The notes under the pieces were generated by a model that worked only from the letters and a program-made list of their open reading frames with translations, ran no database searches and was not told the origin of the DNA. The position numbers and the translations under genes were made by a program. From the NCBI GenBank assembly GCA_034440615.1, contig JAOTOM010004313.1, positions 124,001 through 188,000 on the forward strand: a DNA stretch of 64,000 nt, in the 5' to 3' direction. Origin of the DNA: Ashinkailepas kermadecensis (lineage: Eukaryota > Arthropoda > Thecostraca > Neolepadidae). Numbering within the stretch: the stretch's first letter is position 1; every line of letters starts with the position of its first letter. Below are positions 43,901 through 52,900 of this stretch, in pieces.

Positions 43901-46900
43901 TCCCGCCGCGATGTTTCGAGCTCCGGTACGTTTTTCCGGGTCGTACGCGATTTTTGTTAAGGTGGTATACTTGGGGCTCCAGAGCGATTTTCCTGGTTTG
44001 GACGAATATTTTTCTTCGGAATCTCTCCTGATATTTGGGCCTCCTACTTGATTTTTCTCCAGTCCCGATGCGATTTTTGGGGGCCACGCTGTGCTTGCAG
44101 AGGGGAATTTGTATGCCCCCACTCGAATTTTTTGGCTACCGGCGGGAATTTTGGGTACCGAGCGTAATATTTGGGGGCTCGGCGCGAGTTCGCGAAGCAC
44201 GCTGTACTTAATTGGGCCCCAACGCGATTTTGGTCGGCCCCTTCGAAACCCTTCGGCGGCTCGGTACACGCTTTTTTGGTGTCCGCTGTATTCATTTAGA
44301 GCCCACTACGCGAATTATGTGGCCTCGACGCGAATATATGGGGCCCCGACGCGAATATATGGGGTCCCGACGCGAATATATGGGGCTAGACAGATTTTTA
44401 GGGATCCCGGCGCGATTCTTGGGAACCCATCCCTTCAGGTGTGGGGACGGGGCGGAACATTTTTGTCTTTCGCATGCCACTGCGGTTGCTCAACAATTTT
44501 TTTTTCAGCCGATGGCGCCTTTCAAAGTAGAAAGGCCCTTCAGAAGTTTTCTTTTGTGAACTGTTCTGAATTATTTGCCGAATTACTTGCTCGGGTCGAT
44601 TCGCTGGAGTCCCTTTGTGATTTTTTTCCGGGTCGAGTTCTGCTTTGTGTAAGGCCTTTGCGCGATATTTTCGGGCCCCGGTGCGATTCTTCTGGCTCCG
44701 GGTACGTTTTATCGATGTCCCAACACGCTTCTTTCGGGGCCAGACGCGATTTTTTTTGTGGGGAGTGGGATCTTCGACGCAATTTTGTGCCCGCAGAGTG
44801 ACATTTCGTGTAGGAATTGATTTTTGGGAGACCAGCTACGACTTGTGGAGCTCCGGCGCGTTTTTGGCCCCAGTGGAATTTTCATGGGCAACGGCGTCAC
44901 ATTTTTGGGTCCAAGTGCGGTGTGTTGGGCCTGTCGTGACCTGTTCGGATCCTAGCACGAGTTTTAGTGGCCTCGACACGTTTTGGGCGGCCCAACACAT
45001 TTTGTAGACTTATAGCGATTGTTGGGATCCCAGAGTGATTTTCCATGTCCGGGTTGTTTTTTTCGTTGCCCCGGCTTCATTTTTTTGTACGGTCACGATG
45101 AGACTTTTGGGGCCCCGGTGCGACCTGTTGAGCCCCTAGCGTGAATTTCAGTGGTCAGGGCCCAACCTTTTGAGGCCCCCGTTGTGATTTTCACGAAACC
45201 ACGGCACGACTTTTTTGGGCCCCCAGCATGATTTTCAGGGGTCCCAGTCGGACATCTTGGGGGTCCCAGCGTGATCCCTATCTTTTTGGGGCCACAGCTT
45301 CATTTTCAGGGGCCCCGACGAGACTTTTTGGGCCCCCAGCGTGATTTCTATGGTCCCCTGACTCGACCGACTCGGCTCCAACGTGACTTTCGGAGGTCAC
45401 GGCGCGATTTTTTTTTGTGGGGGGGGGGGCGACATTTTGGAGGCCCTAGCGATGCTTTCAGGAGCTCCGGTCCCACCTCTTGAAGCCCAGCGTCATTTTT
45501 AGGGCCCCTGAACGATTTTTGGGGCCTCCAATGTGATTATCAGTGTTCTGTGTGCGATTCTGGGGGCACCAGCGTCATTTTCGTCGGCCCAGCGGGACTT
45601 TTGGAACCCCAATGTGATTTTTAGGGTCCCCAATGCGATTTTTTTTAGCTCCAGGTGGATTTTTAGGGAGCCTTGCGAAATTTTTCCGAAGTCCGGCGTG
45701 ATTCTTGGGGCCCCATAGCCTTTCGGGGGACAACTGCCTCTATTGTCCCTCCCCCGCGCTTCGGTATGCCACTGATCATTACCCTAGAAAACAATTGGAC
45801 AGTTGATTGCAAGGAAATCAAAATGGATCACACTAGGACACCTAGGTCGTTAACATAACATGACCGACATCATAGTACTACGTGCATTGGCCGTAGGTGT
45901 TGAAGGTGCTGAACTGGAATTCAGCGTTGAAAACTACTATATATGTCAATTATTTACAAAAAGAGATCAATTTAGGTCAGTCAGAGTCACCTCGGTCATT
46001 CACCTAGGATGGCATTGGGAGGGTACAAGCATTGAAATGCACGCACAAGACATGGCAATTCATCTAATAAGAGCATGTGGTATAACTTAGCTGTAGAATG
46101 TACCCAATTGATTTAAACAATTCCAGGTTTCTGTGGAGATGGCAGAAGTGCACATCTTGGGTGCCACCTTCGTGATCTGACCCGATAACGACCTGAAACG
46201 CTGTACACTTGTGGAGGACAATGTGCTCCATGAAATATATTCAGATTTTGCGATATGATTGGTTGGTTGGAAATTCTGAGCATGAGAGCAAAAGTTTACT
46301 TTTGACATTGACATGGTCTTGCAGCCTGCCTAAGATGATCCAAATTGTGTTTGTGTTCTTCTTTGGACAAATATCATGTAAAAATATGGCATGCTGGAGT
46401 TCATCAGGTGTCGGTCACTGCAAATACTGTTGCAGTGTTTTGTGCTCATTGTTCACTGCTCGTTGTTCACTGTTCACTGTTCATTGTTCACTACTCACTG
46501 CTTACTGATTAGTTTGCACCGTCCGCTGTTCACTGTTCATTGTTCACTGTTCACTATCCACTGATTAAAAAAAAGCGAGTTCTTGCTGGGGTGGCTTTAT
46601 GAACCAGGGTTCTATTGCTGAGCAGAGCTTGTAGCGTGAACCCTGCCCCACCACCCGATCCATGGATTCCAGTTCAACGGCAGAATTTTGACCGAAAGTT
46701 TAACGTGCCGTCAATGCACCGACACGGCCGCCCAGTAGCTCGTCCCCGGCCTTATCGGGCCAGCTGGCAGCTGACCCTCCCAGCCAGCGGCTAAATGCGA
46801 GCGCGTGAAGCGACTCGAACCCTGCGTTGCCAAGACAGGGGAGACTAGTGCAGGCCAGCGCTCTGACCAACTGAGCTACCGGGGCGGCTGTTCACTTCTC

Positions 46901-49900
46901 ACCTTCCATTGGTCACTGTTCACCACTCACTGTTCCCTACTCACTGTTCACTGCTCACTATTCACTGTTCACTGTTGCATGCATGTTTTCGGCTATTTTG
47001 CGATCACGAAGCGATGGTAGGTCAAAGTCGTGTCACGACTTCATCTCTATGCGGTTTGTAGATACACAATGGATCACTTGCCATGAAGAGACTATACAAG
47101 ATAGAGTAATTGGTTACATGTAAGTGCATAGACAAATGACATAAAACAAGAACGCAAAAACAACCATACGTCAGGCCACTAGATGAAATGGAAACTCAAA
47201 CTATATAAATGTTTTTGCACCTATGTTGTAATTCATTAATATTCCTAAAATCCGGAATACACGTAGTGGCAAATCATGGCATCCAGTGGTGTTCCATGCT
47301 TCAAGTCACCATGACGCCAGAAAACTGAAGCAGGACCTGAACTGTGCCGGGAGTACACGCATGACAAGGGCCCTCGAGGCTATAATACGAACTTTTGCGA
47401 AGTGCAAATGCCAGGCCAGGATAATTTTGCATGCGGATTTCGATTTCCGACGTGGTTAGGTACCCCGAATTTGGTTGAAAATTGCGCATTTTAGAAGCGT
47501 TTTAGAGTTCCAATATATCTATAAATCATGAGGTTTTCTCGCCATTCGCCATTCGGCTTTGCTTTGGTGGCAACCATTGCCTTTTCCCGAGAACAGCCTG
47601 GGTCAAAAACCATCAGATTGGACAGGTCATTGTGTATTTTCAGATACTTGACGTTGATCAGATCCGTGGTCTTGATCTTTGCACGTGTCAGTGTATGCTA
47701 GCATTTTCTACGTGATCGATATTGAAGCACGAAATCGCATTTGTCTAGACTGTGCAGGTTAGAGTTTAAAAACTATGGCGAGGACCGAGCGTTGGATTGT
47801 GCACATACCTGCCTGGCATGACCTAGAAAATCAACCAAGAAGTGGAAGAAAATCTTCAAGTAGCTCTGGAAGTTCAAGGATGAAGCTACGTGTCAAGTCT
47901 CTTTATCTGGTTCGCAACAAGTCAGCTGGGGAGCCAAACTGGCACCACTCCCAATGTTTGCACTGAAAGGAATAGGATATTCTGTATGCACTGTGATATA
48001 TAATGCAGTGGAGTTACCAAATGTCCACAATGCTTGCAAATTTATTTTAGAGACGAGTGTCAAAGCACCAGCTGATAAAATATCCTGTCTGCGGCTCCAT
48101 CTGGAAGGCGGGAAAGCTATGCTGCTGAATCCTGGTGTAGCGGGTCAGGGCTGGCCGCTCAACTGGACTGCGCGACTCACCGTTGATTTGGTTGATTTTG
48201 GAACCTTTCTACATACTTGCCCATCGTCTACTAGCTTACCCCAAGTGATTGCGTTAGTCATTGGGTAAACCCAGACCAGATTATTCTGGTACGATAACAG
48301 CACCAGCAGCAACACCCGTAACCTGGCATGGCCCGTTTCAGGTTCCGGTTATCTCGCAGCGACTGGCTTTTCTGGAGACGGTGTTTGACGCATTTCCGCC
48401 GGTGTTCTACACGGATGGTTACCAACGAGGCTTTCTCTCCTACGTGCACGGCCTCGGACTGGGAAGCGTCTCGTCTGCCCAGCTGCTGGTCAGTATATCC
48501 AGCTGCTGGTCAGTATATCCAGCTGCTGGTCAGTATATCCAGCTGCTCAGTGGCAACTACAGCTCAACATCAGCTCTACCACGTAATAGCTGTTGGTCAA
48601 TGGCAGCTGCTGGTCAATAGCAGCTGCTGATCATTGGTAGCTGCTGGTAAATAGCAGCTTCTGGCCAGTGGCAGCTGCTGGTCAGTGGCAGCTGCATGTC
48701 AATAGCAGCTGCTGGTCAATAGCAGCTGCTGGTTAATAGCAGCTGCTGGTCAATGACAGCTGCTGGTCGGTAGTAGCTGTTGGTCATTGGCAGCTGCTGG
48801 CCAGTGGTGGCTGTTAGTCAATGGTAGTTGGTGGTCAGTGGCAGCTGTTGGTCAGTGGCAGCTGTTGGTCAGTGGCAGCTGTTGGTCAGTGGCAGCTGCT
48901 GGTCAGTGGCAGCTACTGGTTAGTGGTAGCTGTTGGTCAGTGGTCGCTGGTGGTCAGAAGCCAGAACCATCTGGCGTTTGTTGATGCTCCCTGGACTCTG
49001 TTTGACAGGACCCCCTGGCGTTGATTGATGTTCGTCTTGCTACTAGTCTGGTGGCGCCCAACTCTATATCGACCTTCAACAGCTTCTGTGGCAGCCATCT
49101 TCTGTATGCCACTGGAGGATATCGTGAGTACACGAAGCTCACCCTCTCACCGGAGGCTAGCTCTCTTGAGACGGTGAGCTTACTCCAAGTTCTTTACGAA
49201 GCTCACCCTCTCACCGGAGGCTAGCTCTCTTGAGACGGTGAGTTTACTCCAAGTTCTCTACGAAGCTCACCCTCTCACCGGAGGCTAGCTCTCTTGAGAC
49301 GGTGAGCTTACTCCAAGTTCTCTACGAAGCTCACCCTCTCACCGGAGGCTAGCTCTCTTGAGACGGTGAGCTTACTCCAAGTTCTCTACGAAGCTCACCC
49401 TCTCACCGGAGGCTAGCTCTCTTGAGACGGTGAGCTTGCTCCAAGTTCTCTACGAAGCTCACCCTCTCACCGGAGGCTAGCTCTCTTGAGACGGTGAGCT
49501 TGCTCCAAGTTCTCTACGAAGCTCACCCTCTCACCGGAGGCTAGTTCTCTTGAGACGGTGAGCTTACTCCAAGTTCTCTACGAAGCTCACCCTCTCACCG
49601 GAGGCTAGCTCTCTGGAGACGGTGAGCTTACTCCAAATTATCTACGAAGCTCACCCTCTCACCGGAGGCTAGCTCTCTTGAGACGGTGAGCTTACTCCAA
49701 GTTCTCTACGAAGCTCACCCTCTCACCGGAGGCTAGCTCTCTTGAGACGGTGAGCTTACTCCAAGTTCTCTGATGCATTTTGACAGTTTCAATTGGTCCT
49801 TTTGCGTTTCTTCACGGGATGCATTCGTCATGCACTACCATGGACCCAGGAGTGGTATGTGGTAACTTTTGAAGGGGTCTCTGCATTTATCGCCACATTG

Positions 49901-52900
49901 CTTGCAATACTCCACATTGGATCATACAGGATTGCTCAACTCCGAATGCTTGAGAACCCCATAAATAATGAGTACTTGCCCTCCACCCTCCTCAATTGAT
50001 GTCACAAAATGTTGTTCGTATGCACCTAAATGCCAATGTTTAATTTTTTTTTTAAATCCAAATATAGGTTGTGCCCAACTGATCTTGTACGATGTCATTG
50101 CTTGACTAAGCTGTTAGGGAGACAGATTTAAGACGCAACATGCAGCAGAACTGGTTTAATTCATTTCTGTAATGTGAACTAGATTTGGCAACAGGCTAGC
50201 CACGTTCTGAAATAAATATCGCCTGTCTGCACAAGGCAGGTTAGCCACTATTCATTCACAGCATTCAGCCCACATGGTGTTCAAGAAACACCGTTTTTAA
50301 CATGACGGTTTTTCGTCAGGTGTGAGCTGTCGAAACGAGTGCAGTAGGATGTATAAATCTGCCACGGAAGCATACCAATTCAAATATCGTTTCAGTCCTT
50401 CAAGCTCAATTTGAGTCAATAGTTTACTTATCAGTGCGTGTCTTTGGTTTAATTTTAGAGACACCTGATATATGAATACCTGTGTTAACGATAACGATTG
50501 CAATGTAATGCTACCAGCAGATCACAATGTAATGTTTCCAACAGATCGCATTGCTTCACACACCACGTCATAGATAATCTCTGTATCTGGAATTGTGCCA
50601 CGATATGTTTTTTTTAATCAATCCGTAATGGTGAGCATAAGCATGCTACTTATACGCAACATGCTCATAGAAGCGAGTCATGGAGACTTCATAAGCACAC
50701 ATCAACAAGCACGATGTCGATACGTCCTTGGAAAGGATATCTATTCAGTGCTCAGAAAGTGGTGTATTCCACTCTATTTCACGAATGATTTATCACTGTA
50801 GAATCATCTTCATGTTCAAAGTTGCGTCTGTTAATTATTCATGTGTCGGATAAGTACTCCCTGCCCTTGTTTGCAACTTTTGGTGGCAATACCACAGTTC
50901 CTCCAAATAGCTTAGCGATGCAGACGCGTACTCTGATAAAGGTAGGGAAAGTTCTAATGTTTGCTTTTCAAATACTAGAATAGTGAACCTGGCGCATAGC
51001 AGCTGGACTATGCAGATGGAAATTATTCCATCAAATCGATCCACCTGCTGCCAAATGAAGTTCAAACTACAGTAATTAACCAAGCCTGCTCTACAAAGCT
51101 TGGCCTACTGATGGTGTGCGAGAATACTTCTTGGAAACGCTACATTACAAGCCGAGCTTGGAGACACCACAGAGCGGACATTTGTTTCAAAATGTGAACG
51201 GTGCCACGTGGGCAGCCGATGATGGTGTGAGTGTTGACCTCCGACCCTGAGCTGACCTGGCAGGCGTTCTCTGTTCACAGTTACCAGTCTGACATCCCTG
51301 GACCGTGTCACGTGGGCAGTCGACGACGATGTGAGTGTTGATCTCTGACCCTGAGATGACCTGACGGGCGTTTTGTGTTCGCAGTGACCAGCCTGCCCAC
51401 CCTGGACGGTGCCACGTGGGCAGCCGATGATGGTGTGAGTGTTGACCTCCGACCCTGAGCTGACCTGGCAGGCGTTCTCTGTTGACAGTGACCAGCCTGC
51501 CCGCCCTGGACGTACTCTACACGCGACTGCAAACCCTCAGACTCACTCCAGTACCGGTGGGCTTCCACAGGATCACCCTGGGTGGCAGCAGCACCACCTC
51601 GACAGTGGTTGAGGTAAGGCCGGGTCTGCGGCTGGAGACGCCACATACAGCGGCGTGTGTCTTCCGCCTGTGCGATGCCGCCAGCGCTACTCATCGTGCC
51701 AGTTCTCTGGTGTGCACGTTGGCTTGTCATTCCCTTACTGCAGTAAGGGAAGGGCAAATTACAGAAACGTAATTCAGCCGTGTGTCAGAGTAGAACTTTC
51801 CATCTAATTCGGAGCTCCAATCCCCCAGTGACTTCCATGATTTTAATCCGTACTCATAAGACGCATGAAAGGTCACTAGAGCAGATCTGCTTTGCACCTG
51901 CTTGAGCCACCCAATCATTTTGGTAGATGCAGTTCTGTCTGAGATTGAATTGCCACTCATAGCTTTGGATACTTTTAAAAACCCACATCCAACACATTGC
52001 TGCCCCTGATCAATGTTATGAAATCGACGGCCAGCGGGTTACTGGCCCCTGAACAACATTATAAGTGTATCGCCCTGACGGTAATGTACAACACGCTACA
52101 ATTTCATACACGAGTGTAATTGTGGGGCCCCTGTTTACTCGGAAGAGTCTAGCCTGTTCCAGCAGGCTGCATCTTCTGGGAAACTACCCACGTGTTCAAG
52201 TGACAACGTGAGGCGTCTCCTGACCCGACCTGGCCCTACAGACGCTGCAGCCCAGCCTGACTGAGCTGGGACTGACGGGCCTGGTGCAGCCCACCACTGT
52301 CATCGGCGGTCTGGTCGACTTTCTACACTCGCAGCGCATCCCGGCCACTCAGTTCGTGCAGACCGCATCGACGCTGCTCATCCCCAACCTGCGCACCGTG
52401 GTCGAGAGCATCCAGGTGACCTTATACACTGACCCATGGTGACCCTGCACACTGACCCATGGTGACCCTGTACACTCGTCCATGGTGACCCTGCACACTG
52501 ACCCATGGTGACCCTGCACACTAACCCATGGTGACCCTGTACACTGACCCATGGTGTCCCTGCACACTGACCCATGGTGACCCTGCACACTCGTCCATGG
52601 TGACCCTGCACACTGACCCATGCTGATCATGCACACTGGCCCATGGGGACCCTGTACATTGACCCATTGTGACCCTGCACACTGACCCATGGTGTCCCTG
52701 CACACTGACCCATTGTGACCCTGCACACTGACCCATAGTGGTCCTGCACACTGACCCATGGTGACCCTGCACACTGACCCATGCTGCTCATGCACACTGG
52801 CCCATGGGGACCCTGTACATTGACCCATTGTGACCCTGCACACTGACCCATGGTGGTCCTGCACACTGACGCTGTACGCTGTACACTGACCCATGGTGGC

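Noticed and set aside
46800..46886. Functional tRNA gene (minus)
   Set aside because: A and B boxes are present, but the anticodon arm and the 3' acceptor half are wrong; the sequence continues into a SINE body.
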